Notes: generated by a model not told the origin, from the letters alone. A stretch of 64,000 bases of DNA from Chlamydoabsidia padenii (GCA_025330725.1 JAIWND010000028.1:119501-183500); one strand, 5' to 3'. Shown: positions 36,506 to 49,035, numbered from the stretch's first letter. Translations and numbers: made by a program.

Positions 36506-37484
36506 TTACAGGTTTTTAATATCCGCATCTTGTTCCCTTCGATTGATGTAATCCCGACCTGTTGCCAAGTCCATATGCAGATGTGACCCAAAAGGCAAGA
36601 ATCCTTCAAAAGTCGCTTCGGAGGCCAAAGAAGAGAATGTATTCACTGTACTAGTATCGTTTTCGATCAGATGATTGGTGAGACGTCGTAGATTGTTCCA
36701 AATCGCCGATAAAACTGTCAAAGAAGTGATTGATCCAGACAATGAAGGATGATGGGTTGGAATACTAATCATATAAAGCAGCAGTTAGTAATACAGTGTT
36801 ATTACAAGAGACAACTTACTAATCCAAGTTTCTTGACCTTTTCCGAGCAGAATTTGCTTTTTTGGGACGTGTGCCTGTGGTAGATAGTTGTTCGTCTGAT
36901 GATAACACAATATCTTTTGCAATAACCGTTGGTTGGAAGGTGGGTGAAGCCATGGTTGGTGATGAGGACTGATTCTGAGTGGCAGTGACAAACGAAGGCA
37001 AATGGATACCACCATAAGGAAGTAGTATATTTGGCATACTTGGTGAATTCGGTTCAAAATCATGGAAACTTGTTGATAAACCGGTTTGTTGTTGTTGTTG
37101 GCTGGTTGGCAGTGGTTCTGGATCCATCGTAAAAGCCCCGGTGCCATCATGGGAAGGTAAAGTATCAAAGACAATGTCATTATCTGAATATGAATCAGTA
37201 TCCGAAGGACGAAGCGAAACGAAGGATTCCGGTTCTGACGATTCAATAGACAATGCTGAATGATGAGCCCATGTTGTTAGTGGTGTTGTCAAGCGTGGTG
37301 AATAAGTGACAGAGGAGCCAATAACATTCCAATCAGTTTCCGAGTCAGAAGTAAAAACGGGAGTTCCCGTTAAAGTTGTTGCCGAGGTAGATGATAAGGA
37401 TAAAGAGGTTGATTCATCTTCAGAGTTTACGGCTAATTTCTGCGAGTAGTGTCTTGGACGTTGTTGAGCTTGAGCAAAGGCCAT
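36506..37484 (-). CDS. Uncharacterised Ser-rich protein with possible LIR motif
   Basis: Two exons (36506-36764, 36820-37484) give 307 residues. The splice converts a stop (TAG in GATTAGTAAG) into a Tyr codon and continues the frame. I do not recognise the family. The N-terminal 200 residues are Ser/Thr/Pro-rich and acidic, with SETDWNVIGSS, in which an acidic patch precedes W-x-x-I as in LC3/Atg8-interacting motifs, and with DNDIVFDTLPSHDGTGAF, which looks conserved rather than random. A basic patch RPKKANSARKRSR follows. The C-terminal exon encodes a compact part (SAIWNNLRRLTNHLIEND and EGFLPFGSHLHMDL). A link to autophagy is only a suggestion from the motif. Confidence 0.65.
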
Positions 37485-38021
37485 TATTTAAGAGAAAGAG
37501 AAGGAAAATCGAAAGAATTAAAAAAAAAAAAAAAAAAAAGTGAAATAAAAAGAGATTAAAGCTTCGTCGGGATTCGAAAAATAGCACACGCATGAGTGGC
37601 AATCCAAAAAAGCATAAGCAAAACTCAATTAGCGTTGATTCTCCATTGGAAGAGTAAATGATACTTGGTACTTGGTAACAAAGCAATCGTTACATTGTCA
37701 TTCCGCTAGTTTCCATATCAGTTGCTAGAATGATGCATCACCCCCTCCCCCAATTCGAGCTAACGGGAAATATTCAAACCCCGAGCATTCTGTCTCATTA
37801 TTATATTTGATAAAGACCCGCCTATTCGAACCATTTCTTTCACTTTTTTATCTTTTTACATCCAAAAACATCGATAGGTAAATACGAACCAGACATCATC
37901 CATATCACGATCATCCATCTCTCCAGTATACAAGACGGATGGATGGTTTATTTATTGCTAAGCACACGTTTTGGTGCAACCCATACTAACTTACCAACAT
38001 CTTCCCATCCATCATCTAGTC
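37485..38021. promoter_or_regulatory. Divergent promoter region
   Basis: The 537-base spacer separates the divergent LIR-motif gene and ran. A motif variant CGGGATTCGAAAA lies at 37568-37580, 84 bases upstream of the minus-strand gene. A looser one, ATTCAAACCCCG, lies near 37773-37784, about 240 bases upstream of ran. Confidence 0.45.
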
Positions 38022-39031
38022 ATGGCCCAAGAAACCCCCACTTTCAAATTGGTGCTAGGTAATGCCTTTTTTACTAAAATGTCCCATTCTTATTGATTTA
38101 TTTTTTAATAGCCTCAATACTAACCTTTAATTCTTATTAACAACTCATAGTTGGTGATGGTGGTACCGGTACGAATTGACAAAAAGACGATAATTTAACT
38201 GCGACAACAAACTTACACACTCATCCATTGTTTATAGGTAAAACCACCTTTGTCAAGCGTCACTTGACTGGTGAATTCGAAAAGAAGTATATTGGTAAGT
38301 TTGAACCCTCATCTCCATTTGTTGTTGTTTTTACTAAATACTTGTTTTCATTAGCTACTCTTGGTGTCGAAGTTCATCCTCTCACCTTCCACACCAACTA
38401 TGGTGATCTTGTCTTCAACACTTGGGATACCGCTGGTCAAGAAAAGTTTGGTGGTCTCCGTGATGGTTACTAGTAAGTGAAAAAAAAAAGAGGTATTTTT
38501 GGGGAAAAGGGTATTATTGTTAACCAAGTTTATCTATATGAATAGTATTCAAGGTCAATGTGCTATCATCATGTTTGATGTTACTTCTAGAATTACTTAC
38601 AAGAACGTCCCCAACTGGCATCGTGATTTGGTCCGTGTATGTGAAAACATTCCTATTGTCCTTTGTGGTAACAAGGTCGATATCAAGGTAAGTCGGTTTA
38701 AAATTATCAAGAGTGAAGGGATAACCAACCATCTTTTCAAAAAAAAAAAAAAAAAAAATAGGAACGTAAAGTCAAGGCCAAGACCATCACCTTCCACCGA
38801 AAGAAGAACTTGCAATACTATGATATCTCTGCCAAGTCCAATTACAACTTTGAAAAGCCCTTCTTGTGGTTGGCCCGCAAGTTGATCGGTAACACCAACT
38901 TGGAATTCGTGGCTGCTCCTGCTTTGGCTCCTCCTGAAGTCGCTGTCGATGCCAACTTGATGCAACAATACAATCAAGAAATCACTGAAGCTGCCAACCA
39001 ACCTCTCCCCGAAGAAGATGATGATTTGTAA
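38022..39031 (+). CDS. Ran GTPase
   Basis: Six exons (38022-38058, 38151-38168, 38238-38294, 38355-38472, 38546-38687, 38762-39031) give 213 residues. Visible are GDGGTGKT (split over exons 2 and 3), [14 protein letters not shown] in the switch I region, [16 protein letters not shown], the Ran-typical [23 protein letters not shown], and the acidic tail ending PEEDDDL. Ran (Gsp1 in yeast) drives nuclear import and export and spindle assembly. Exon 2 is only 18 bases. No CAAX box is present, as expected. Codon use is biased to C-ending codons, as is usual for highly expressed genes here. Confidence 0.97.
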
Positions 39032-39967
<936 letters not shown>

Positions 39968-39974
39968 CGTGATA

Positions 39975-39978
39975 CTAT

Positions 39979-40013
<35 letters not shown>

Positions 40014-40199
40014 ATGTGTAAAGATGAATGTGAATGTGAGTTAGGCATGTTTAGGTGAGTGCATATTATTTATCCATCCATTCATCCATCCACCATGAGT
40101 AATATACAGTAATCATTATCCATCCATATCGATTATATATACATACGCCCAAATGAGTAGAATGGATGGATCGATGGATGAAAGTATCCGTTTGCTTAC
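39975..40199 (-). other. Probable 5' UTR intron of ubiquitin-eL40
   Basis: A donor (CAAAG|GTAAGC) at 40199 and an acceptor (TAATAG) at 39975, just 7 bases before the ATG, bound a 225-base segment rich in TA and CA/TG repeats. The same arrangement is seen for eL34. This is inferred from splice signals only. Confidence 0.5.
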
Positions 40200-40293
40200 C
40201 TTTGACAAGGATTAGAGGAAGAGGGAAAAAAAATTAAAAAAAGTTGGGCGGCCCTTTCTTTTCACTCTGTAAAAATGGTCAGGCCTGATTTTA

Positions 40294-40304
40294 TTTAAAT
40301 CCCG
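40294..40304 (-). promoter_or_regulatory. Motif variant CGGGATTTAAA
   Basis: It lies in the divergent spacer between ubiquitin-eL40 and the pseudouridine synthase, 58 bases upstream of the latter's start codon, in reverse orientation to it. Confidence 0.4.
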
Positions 40305-40361
40305 ATACTTGAGTAGGATTTTTTCTTTCCCTCCTCTTCTTTCTTCCCTTTGCAAACCAAC

Positions 40362-41906
40362 ATGATAGAACAAGTGGACTCGGATGGACCTTTGATCAAG
40401 AATAAACCTAATAACAAGAAACGGAAATGTACTGACGATGACAATCAACCTACCTACCCACCAAAGAACCGAAAACAGCAAAAGAAACTGGATTTTCGAG
40501 ACGTGGATGATTTACCTCAAGCGGAATACTACTTTGAACATGGCAAGTACCTTGTGCTTGGATTATGTTAATTATCACTGTGAATTAACTCTCATTTTAC
40601 GTTTTAGGACTTCGTAAGGTCAAGCCATATTACTTTGTATATCAAGCATATGCTAAAGGTCGTTGGTTGGGTCGATCTATCTTGGAGGTGTTTACTCAAG
40701 AATTCCGGGATCGTAATGAACAATACTATGTAAGTTTATTATTATGTTATTAAAAAAGAAAGATGGGATACTAATATGATTCATTGTTTAGAAATATGCA
40801 ATAGAAAAGGGTTTGATCATGTTAAACGGCAAAAAAGTGGAACAAGATACGGTGATTCAAAACAGCGATGTTATAGGGCACAAGATTCATCGGCACGAAC
40901 CTCCAGTGACTGATGCACCGATCAAGATTGTACACCAAACGGAAGACCTTTTGGTGATCGACAAACCAGGGGGTATTCCTGTCCATCCAGCAGGTCGGTA
41001 TCGCCATAATTCGGTGGTACATGTTTTACGTAAAGAACTCGAAATACCAAGATTATTCCGTAAGTAACAATCTCAATAGAAACAATGGAGACTCATCTTT
41101 TATTTATTGTAGCCTCGAATCGATTGGATAGACTTACATCTGGATTAATGCTGATCGCCAAATCTTCTTTAAAAGCATCACACATGGAACATGAAATGTC
41201 AAGTGGGAATATACAAAAAGAATATGTATGCCGTGTGGATGGTGAATTCCCGACGTAAGTAGTTTTTAGGATCATTTGATATGATATGGGCTAAAAACCT
41301 ATTTTTAATAACAATAACAGGGACGAAATCATATGTGATGGACCTATCAAGACAATCTCTCATAAACTCTCAGTCAACTATGTCCACCCGGATGGCAAAC
41401 CATGCTGTACACACTTTAATCGAATCAGTTATGACGACAAGACAAACACCAGCGTAGTACGATGTAAACCTATCACTGGAAGAACACATCAAATTCGTGT
41501 CCACTTGAAATACCTTGGATATCCTATCGGCAATGATCCTTTATACGGAAATACAACATCATGGGCATCTAATCTACACTTGGGTCAATTCATGTCGGAT
41601 CAGGATGCGAAACAATTGGTGGATAAACTGATGGAAGCCTCACCATTCCAATCAGGTGAATGGGATGAAAAGAACAAGAACAAAACAACAGCAACAGCAC
41701 CTCAGGTCGAATTCACCGATAAAACAAAGTTGCTCGAAATAGAATCAGGCGAACGGTGTTCAGATTGTAGTGTGGCATTGTTTGTGGACCCACCCCGGGA
41801 ATCGCTCTTCATCTGGCTACATGCATGGAAATATAAAGGTCCTGGATGGGAATACGAAACGGAATTACCTACATGGGCCCAACCTGCTTTATCACCTAAT
41901 AATTAG
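40362..41906 (+). CDS. RluA-family pseudouridine synthase, Pus8/Pus9-like
   Basis: Five exons (40362-40542, 40608-40729, 40792-41059, 41113-41254, 41321-41906) give 432 residues. The N-terminus is basic (nuclear signal-like KKRK). An S4-like segment follows ([20 protein letters not shown], then [13 protein letters not shown]). The catalytic core has [19 protein letters not shown], the active-site motif RLDRLTSGL and [20 protein letters not shown]. The C-terminal part with [13 protein letters not shown] and [11 protein letters not shown] is typical of fungal Pus8/Pus9, which modify U32 of tRNAs. No deaminase domain is fused. Intron 1 has a GC donor (CATG|GCAAGT), since only that splice gives the conserved [12 protein letters not shown]. 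Confidence 0.9.
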
Positions 41907-42297
41907 ACCTTCTTATTTTATCTTCTCTTGTTATTAATATAAAGAAAAAAATACATGACTCTATCTTTTAATCTGTAGCCAACACTTCATTAAAAAAAAA
42001 GTGGGGTAATATTGTGTAACATATAATTGTATGCGTCTTCCTCACAGGGTAATGACTTGTAGCAGTGATGGAGACTCCAAATGAACACAAATTGGGATGT
42101 TTTAGGCTTACTCTCACATGTGCGGGGATCATCGGGATTTCAAAATTTGCATATTCCCTCCCCACCCGATTTTTGGACTTCGGGCGCGTCTCTTTTCCCC
42201 TTCCCACTTCCTTTTTTTAATTCTAAATCTATATAAACAGTTTTCCATACTTCTTCCACTTTTACTTCTTCTTTATACACACATAACTACAATCACA
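41907..42297. other. Acyl-CoA oxidase promoter region
   Basis: A 391-base spacer with a motif variant at 42133-42145 and a pyrimidine-rich stretch before the ATG. No gene is seen. Confidence 0.4.
42133..42145 (+). promoter_or_regulatory. Motif variant CGGGATTTCAAAA
   Basis: It lies 152 bases upstream of the acyl-CoA oxidase start codon in the same orientation. Confidence 0.45.
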
Positions 42298-42712
42298 ATG
42301 ATCATTCCTTTGACCAACTCCAAATCAAAAGATGCACCAACTGCTTTGGCACGTTTGGAACAACTCAGGGCTCAACTCAACATGACACCTTCCACCATGT
42401 CTCTTCAAGCTCCTAAAGATATGGCAGCTGAACGTGCTGCAGCTGAATTCAACATTGAAGCCTTGGCACGATTTTGGGCAGGTGGTGACAAGACTTATGA
42501 ACTCACGGTAAGCTGAATTCATTCAAAAGACATACTTTGCTCACCTAAGCTTTTTTCTTTTTCTTTTTGTAGAACCAAGCTTATGATATAATCAAAAATG
42601 ACCCTGAACTGATATTACAATCACCTAAAAACTTTTTGGAAATCACTCGTGAAGAAATGCGGGAATTGTAAGTAGAAAAATAAACAGTAATTGATACATG
42701 TACTCACTCACC

Positions 42713-42764
<52 letters not shown>

Positions 42765-45085
42765 TACCATGGGTGAAATTCATCGCTTGATCCAACTTAG
42801 TCTCAGTGGCAAATACGACAAGGACCTGATGTATGAAATATTCCGCACCACCAACCTATACAATGAATCCTTCAGTATGCGCTTCTTTGTCCATGACTCT
42901 CTCTTCAGAAATGTGGTGAATATGTTGGGAAACAAGGAACAGGCGGATAGATACAATGACGATATCGATAACTTTCGTATCTGGGGCTGTTTTGCTATGG
43001 TAATTCATTCTGATGATGATGATGATACCCCACTTTACTCACTTTATATATATATATATTAATTTGTTGTTATCTCTTTATATAGACTGAACTAGGTCAT
43101 AGTTCTGCTTTGCGGGACATTGAAACAGTGGCTACTTATGATGCTAATACGGATGAATTCATTATTGATTCTCCTACAATTACAAGCACAAAATGGTACA
43201 TTGGGGCGGCTGCTCAAACTGCTACTCATACCGTGGTTATCTCTCAAACGGTGGTCAATGGCAAGAATGTCGGTCTTAACTGGTTTGTGGTCCAATTGCG
43301 TGAAAAGGCTTCGGGGAAACTGATGCCTAATGTTATATGTGGTGATATTGGCTCCAAAGTTGGCAAGTTGATAATCAAGGGGGGGGGATGTTTGATCACA
43401 GTCTAACTTTTTATATTTGTCTATTATAGGCCATGAAGGTGTTGACAATGGTTGGATCCAATTCAAAAAACTGCGAATTCCTCGAACTAACATGTTAGCC
43501 AAATGGGTTAGTCTTGATCGTGACGGTACCTATCATCCTGCTCCTAATCCTGCGGTAATGTATGGTAAGTCATTCTTATGAAAAAAAAAAAAAAGTAATA
43601 AAACAAGTTAATGATTTATTCAATCGTCTGCCTTTTATCCATGTAGCCACATTGATTCCCGAAAGACTTAGTTTGTTAAAGGTTACCACTCAAATGATCT
43701 CTCAAGCTTTAACGATTGCGACAAGATACGGTGTGGTACGGCGCCAAGGACCCAAAAACCAGCAAATCATGGATTACCAATCTCATTATGTCAAGTTGAT
43801 TCCCGCCATCTCCTTCATGTACATGATGCAATCTGCTTCCATCGACATTCTCCAAAACTTCAATGTGCTAACCTCGGGTGGAAACATCGACGATCCTATT
43901 GTGTACTTGAATCATATGGGTGAAATGCATGCTGTGTCAGCAAGTATCAAGGGATTATCTGGGTGGTATGCTTCCGATATCTTGGAAACTTGTCGTCGAT
44001 GTTGTGGTGGTCATGCCTACTCTGCCTACAATGCTATTGGTCGTATCACGAATGACTGGGGTGTGATGGTAATGATGACTCAGGCAAACGTAAAAAGAAT
44101 AACTAACTCACTCACTCTTTTACGATAGACAACGGGTGGTGGTGATAATGTAGTACTTTTGCAACAAGCTGCTCGTATGCTTTTGTATCGTTTGGAACAG
44201 AAATTGGAATTCGACGATTACCCTAACCTCAAATTCAAATCTTCCTCTCATTATATTGATGATGCTAAACGATTATTGGCTTTGAATCAATGGGGAATCA
44301 CTGATATTGGACTTTGTCAACGGGATCCATCATTGATTGAAGAAGCTCTTAATGCTATTCTTGTAAAACGCGTAAGTAGATAAACATGATTAATACAATA
44401 CAGGATACTGACCTTGTCTCTCTCTATCTCTCTCTCCTTTTTTTGATGAACACATAGCTCAACAGTATCAACGACAGTCTCAAGAAAGGATCTAGCCACA
44501 ACGACGTACTTTTGGAATCAGTGCGGGTGGCGGAACTACATTGTGCTACTTACATCTTCTCTGTGAATGTGACCAAATTTGGATTACCTCAAGCTCCGAC
44601 GGGCATTGAAAAAAGTGTGTATGCAATCATGCAACGTTTGACCATTCTCTGGGGGCTTCATACACTCCATACTTATGGTGATCAAGGCTTCAAGGAAGGA
44701 TTTTTATCTCCTCAACAAATCAAGGATGTGGAAAAACTGTATTTGGAGGCAAGTAAATCAGACCGAGGAAAACCTTTACTCATTCACTCACTCACAAATC
44801 CTCTTTTTTTAGGTCAATAAAAGTCTACGCACTCAAGTTATTGGACTGACAGATGCTTGGTCATTCCCTGACTTTATCCTAAAGGCTCCCATAGCAAAGT
44901 ATGACGGGGATATCTACCAAAGTAAGTAGAAGAAAAAAAGATGTGTGGAAAATGACACTTGTACTGATTTTTTATTTATTTATCTAGCTTACTTTGAAAC
45001 CATTTTGGCCGCACCCAACAGCACTGGTATTCCTTCTTATCACGAACGCTACATCAAGCCCTTGACGGAACGCGAAGTAAAATAG
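42298..45085 (+). CDS. Acyl-CoA oxidase
   Basis: Ten exons (42298-42507, 42573-42667, 42765-42999, 43086-43362, 43430-43564, 43647-44068, 44129-44371, 44458-44748, 44813-44921, 44988-45085) give 704 residues, the usual size. Features are the FAD-binding CFAMTELGHSS, TKWYIGAAAQTATH, ICGDIGSKVGHEGVDNGW, CRRCCGGHAYSAYN and MTTGGGDNVVLLQQ. It oxidises acyl-CoA to trans-2-enoyl-CoA and passes electrons to oxygen as the first step of peroxisomal beta-oxidation. The C-terminus is TEREVK, so no PTS1 is present. Introns 4 and 8 use GC donors (GTTG|GCAAGT and GAG|GCAAGT). Intron 2 ends in a 47-base T run. Confidence 0.95.
42716..42762. repeat. 47-base poly-T at an intron 3' splice site
   Basis: An uninterrupted T run ends directly in the TAG acceptor of acyl-CoA oxidase intron 2 (exon 3 begins at 42765). 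Confidence 0.9.
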
Positions 45086-45525
45086 TGCAGAAGTGACCTA
45101 CATTTGTTATGTAGTGTTATGATTTTATAGTTGCTAGCATATATTTACTTTTTTACACTCTTTTTATTTGATTTATTTGTGTCATGATTTAAATAAACTG
45201 AAACCATGCTTTTTTTTGCGATGCTCTTTTATTCTGATTGTTGCTTGGACTTTATTATTAAGGCGCCGATTAAACATATAATTCATGCAGACTTGACTAG
45301 AGCTGTAAAGAAATACTTATCGCTCTTGAAAGGGAAAGACACGAACATGACAGGAAGGTATATGTAAAGACAAAGCATTGGTATGTTGATATGTGTAGAT
45401 CATAGAGTTCCTAAATTAGAAAAAGGGACCGACGGGATTTCAAAAAAAGTTGCTGACATCACCCCGACCGCTCTTCTAAAAAAGACCCACTTTTTTTTTC
45501 CTCTTCTTTTCTCCTTTTTACAATC
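45086..45525. other. Promoter region of ZNF830-like gene
   Basis: The spacer has 3' signals of acyl-CoA oxidase and a motif variant CGGGATTTCAAAA at 45433-45445. No gene is seen. Confidence 0.4.
45433..45445 (+). promoter_or_regulatory. Motif variant CGGGATTTCAAAA
   Basis: It lies 80 bases upstream of the ZNF830-like start codon and in the same orientation. Confidence 0.45.
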
Positions 45526-46482
45526 ATGACTCCACCACCATCCAACAATGTCCGACAAATATTCAAACAACAACAATCACAACGACAACAACAAAAGAAG
45601 ATTGATCATGTTTTTGCAAAATATGATCGACAAGGAAAGTTGGGTTGTGTCCTCTGCCATTTGACTATCAAAAGCGAACCGCTTTGGGGTCCTCATTTAC
45701 AATCAGCCAAACACAAGGAACTTTTAGCGCAACTCAAGGCAATCAAACAGCAACAACAGCAACAAAGCGAGATGAAAAAGCGACCTTTATCTGATGAACA
45801 AGGTTCCAACAGCGATGCGGCACTCTTAACGAAACGAGCACGATTTGAACAAATCGAAAAAGAAATGGAACAAGGCGATGACGGCAACGACGAATCAGCT
45901 GACGATGACTCTGACGATTCAGACATGGATGAAGAAAACGATGACAGTGCATTACCAGCCGACTTTTTTGATACCCCTGCACCACCACCTCCTCCCAGTA
46001 TGAAATTAGGTGTACACCGCGACTTGCCTAATGGATTCTTTGATGATGCTAATGAAGAAGCCAAAGCTCGACAAACAGCTGCACCAGACGAACAAGTAAG
46101 CCAACAGTTGGAGGAAGATTATGAAGCCTTCAAGGAAATGATGGTCGACACCAATGAAGAAACCGACAAGATGCAGGAACAAGATGAAGAAGCACTCTTG
46201 ATAGATCGCGAAGTCACTTTGGCACGGCAACAATTGGCTTTGGACGAAAAGGTACAACATCTCAAACGATTAAGGCAACAACCTCAATTGCTTCAACAAC
46301 AAGAACAAAAGAAAGAGACGGGTGACGATGATGGATGGGCAACTGGTTTGAAATCTTCTGTACGACAAACGATGATGCAACAAAGATCAAGGAAATCAAC
46401 GCAGTCTGTTGTCTTTGATGATATGGATGACGATGATGACGACGATGATGATGAATTGGATTGGCGCGCTCAACACTTGTAG
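45526..46482 (+). CDS. ZNF830 (CCDC16)-like zinc-finger protein
   Basis: A single exon of 318 residues. Near residues 43-66 there is one C2H2 finger of the matrin/U1 type (CVLCHLTIKSEPLWGPHLQSAKH). A polyQ/basic linker follows, then acidic Asp/Glu blocks with the ZNF830-like segment ALPADFFDTPAPPPP and LPNGFFDD. A predicted coiled coil is rich in Gln and Glu (EEDYEAFKEMMVD; DREVTLARQQLALDEKVQ), and the tail ends ELDWRAQHL. Human ZNF830 is a nuclear factor linked to pre-mRNA splicing (XAB2/Syf1 complex) and DNA damage response; that role is carried over from the family. Confidence 0.87.
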   Translation: MTPPPSNNVRQIFKQQQSQRQQQKKIDHVFAKYDRQGKLGCVLCHLTIKSEPLWGPHLQSAKHKELLAQLKAIKQQQQQQSEMKKRPLSDEQGSNSDAALLTKRARFEQIEKEMEQGDDGNDESADDDSDDSDMDEENDDSALPADFFDTPAPPPPPSMKLGVHRDLPNGFFDDANEEAKARQTAAPDEQVSQQLEEDYEAFKEMMVDTNEETDKMQEQDEEALLIDREVTLARQQLALDEKVQHLKRLRQQPQLLQQQEQKKETGDDDGWATGLKSSVRQTMMQQRSRKSTQSVVFDDMDDDDDDDDDELDWRAQHL

Positions 46483-46766
46483 TATTAGATATAGTTTATA
46501 TGGGACTTTTTTTTTTTTTTTTTTTTTGAAAAAATAAAATAAAATTGTTGTTTTAATGTTTAGTTTGACATGTAAATGGATGGGATCTAATGATTTCCAA
46601 TCAACATGGCAAAAGATCCACTCAATTAGTAACCTCCACATAAAGACCTACTATAATCAAGACACATTAATCCCCACCCGTGTCTCCATAGTTCGGGGGA
46701 AAAAAATGGTTGGACTACAAGTTGGGCGTTAATGTCAGGCGAGTTCTGGGATGCTCCAAAGTCGCC

Positions 46767-47452
46767 ATGCGCATTCGTTAGCCTATTTCCTACAACGTTT
46801 ACATAATGGATATTGTACCAAGTCCACTGTATGGAGCAATATAGCCTCAAGATCGTTTTACCCTGACTTTTGTGAAAATAATGCTGCAGAATGAAAAATT
46901 GACACACAAGACAAAACTTAATTCAAAACCCGCTTACTCTCGCCTTGAATATTGAGAGCTCTGTTGTATCAATGAACAAGTGATGCTAATGACAAAAGTG
47001 ACCATATGCATTCCTTAACCTATTTCCAACAAAATTTACATAATAGTCAATATACCAAGTCCACTGTATGGAGCAGTATACCCTCAAGATTGTTTTACCC
47101 TGACTTTTGTGAAAATAATGCTGCAGAATGAAAAATTGACACACAAGACAAAACTTATTTCAAAACCCGCTTGCTCTCGCCTGGAATCTTGAGAGCTCTA
47201 TTGTGTCAATTTTTCATTCTGCAACTTTTTTTTTTTTTTTTTTTAGAAAACTCAGGCTAAAACGATCTTCAGGCTATATTGCTCCATACAAGGGACTTGG
47301 TACAATGGACATTATGTAAACTCTGTTGGAAATAGTCTAAGGAATGCACTTGGTCACTTTTGTCATTAGCATCACTTGTTCATTAAGCTAGTAGAGCACT
47401 CTCAAGATTCAAGGCGAGGGTAAGCGGGGTTGAAATAAGTTTTGTCTTGTGT
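46767..47452. repeat. Direct and inverted repeat cluster
   Basis: A unit of about 200 bases at 46767-46967 (with TACCAAGTCCACTGTATGGA and TGCTGCAGAATGAAAAATTG) repeats in direct orientation at 47002-47201, a period of 235 bases. An inverted, diverged copy runs from about 47205 to 47452, interrupted by a poly-T run near 47227-47244. The parts form a long hairpin-capable structure. The family is related to the 3.5-3.9 kb repeats. All copies carry a variant of the recurrent motif (GCGGGTTTTGAAAT or GCGGGGTTGAAAT). No coding capacity is seen. Confidence 0.8.
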
Positions 47453-47687
47453 GTCAATTTCAAATTGCGTGATTTCTGGCGGAAGGGGAAGTCGGCGGTT
47501 AAATATTTTGGCAGGTTGATTTTATGCAGGAAAACCAGGTTTTCTTTTGTCATGCATGAAGGGCAAATGTCGTTTTATACTACCTAAAAGAAAGAGACAA
47601 GTTGGGTTCTATATAAAGTTTATTTTTTTATTGATGATATAATACAATGATTAGACTATATAACATACAAAAAAAAAAAAAAAAGAA

Positions 47688-49035
47688 TCAAGTAAAAAAA
47701 TGGTATATAAACTGTAGAATAAAAACACAACGTATTAATTGACGATAAATAAGGGAGGAGGGGACTATAAACAAGTGATGTCGTTTGGGATGAAGAACCA
47801 ATCGACTAGTGATCAAGATGATCAAGGTAGTAAGACGATATCGATGCTGTCGACGATCTATAGATGATGATTGTATTGGACCATCGTCAGTAAACCAAGA
47901 TCGGACACGTCGAATGGGTGTGAATGCTGTTAATAAAGAGGGTCGATCATCATCGATTTGTCGAGATAAAGGCTGATCGTTGTGGTAGTAATGGTGATGA
48001 TGGTGATGGTGATGGTAATAATGATTTATTATAGTTGGTGGTGGTATCATTGTTGTTGTATTGTCATATTCCTTTTCTTTCATGTCTACTTGATTCGTAA
48101 GTTGTGCGAATGCCCGTTCGAGGTTTCGTTCACTGACTTGGTATCGATATTGTTGATCAGGTGTCATGGTTATGGTCGCCGACGTCGCCGTCTTTACGAT
48201 CGTGTTACTGGTGGTATATGGAATGTCGCGGTCCAAACTTGCTTTTGCTTCATCAAGTAATTGCTGCACAGTCATTGTCATTGTATCAAGCAAGTCGATG
48301 TAATCATGAGGTGTAGTAGTAGATGATGAAGATGAAGATGGTGATGGTGATGAGGCTGTTGAACAAGTGGCCCCATTGCGACTAGTGGAAGAACTATACA
48401 ATCGAGTAAGTAACAAAGAAAAAGTGTTATGTAATGTATATAAATACCTGTTGTCGTTCATCCATTGGGTCAATCCAGTGACTAGTAGTTGATTGGAGCA
48501 TTCGAGTCTATGTTGACAAGGTAGAAAACTTTTAGTCACAAAGAAGGAGATTTTTTCCCTTTTGTCCCTCCTTTTTTTTTCTGCTTACCTGACCAGCCGT
48601 TTTTGTGACTCTTGTATCATCAGATAGGTGGTTTCGATCACTTCTTGCATCTTTGAAACAGTCTTCTCTATCTCCTTTTGTTGATATTCCCCCCCCAAAA
48701 AAAAAGGAGCCGAATGAGTTAAAGTTCATTTTTCAATACATAACGTGATTTTTTTATATTTATAAATATATTTAACTTACCGTTTGTTGGCCATGATAGA
48801 GGTGATGATGATCATTGTTGTTGATTGAAGTATAAGGTGGTGGAGGAGGAGAGATCAGGGACCGACCGGCTATGCTATTTGTTAAATGTCCATGCTGCGT
48901 ATCGTTTGTCATACAAGTTTGGGTTAGTAAATAAATAAACAAAGAGAGAAGAGAAGAAGACACACAAAAAAAAAAAAAAAAAGTTTCCACGATTTTTATT
49001 AATTTGCCTCCGCTTACCCGTTGTGTAACATTCAT
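47688..49035 (-). CDS. Uncharacterised protein, hydrophobic C-terminus
   Basis: Five exons (47688-48393, 48448-48507, 48589-48674, 48781-48894, 49018-49035) give 327 residues in one frame. Exon 1 (MNVTQR) is supported by a donor GTAAGC and an intron with a TACTAAC branch site; starting at the ATG of 48912 instead is possible. I do not recognise the family. Residues about 45-95 form a helical segment (EIEKTVSKMQEVIETTYLMI, RLVRLECSNQLLVTGLTQWM). The middle is Ser/Thr-rich with a second helix (TMTVQQLLDEAKASLDRDI) and a run of eight His. The last 60 residues are hydrophobic and basic (LTTLIILITSRLVL, then LIYRQLIRCVFILQFIYHFF), so it may be a tail-anchored membrane protein. Confidence 0.6.

Noticed and set aside
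40000..40016. GT repeat as a regulatory element
   Set aside because: It lies inside the probable 5' UTR intron of ubiquitin-eL40 next to a TA repeat and looks like an ordinary microsatellite.
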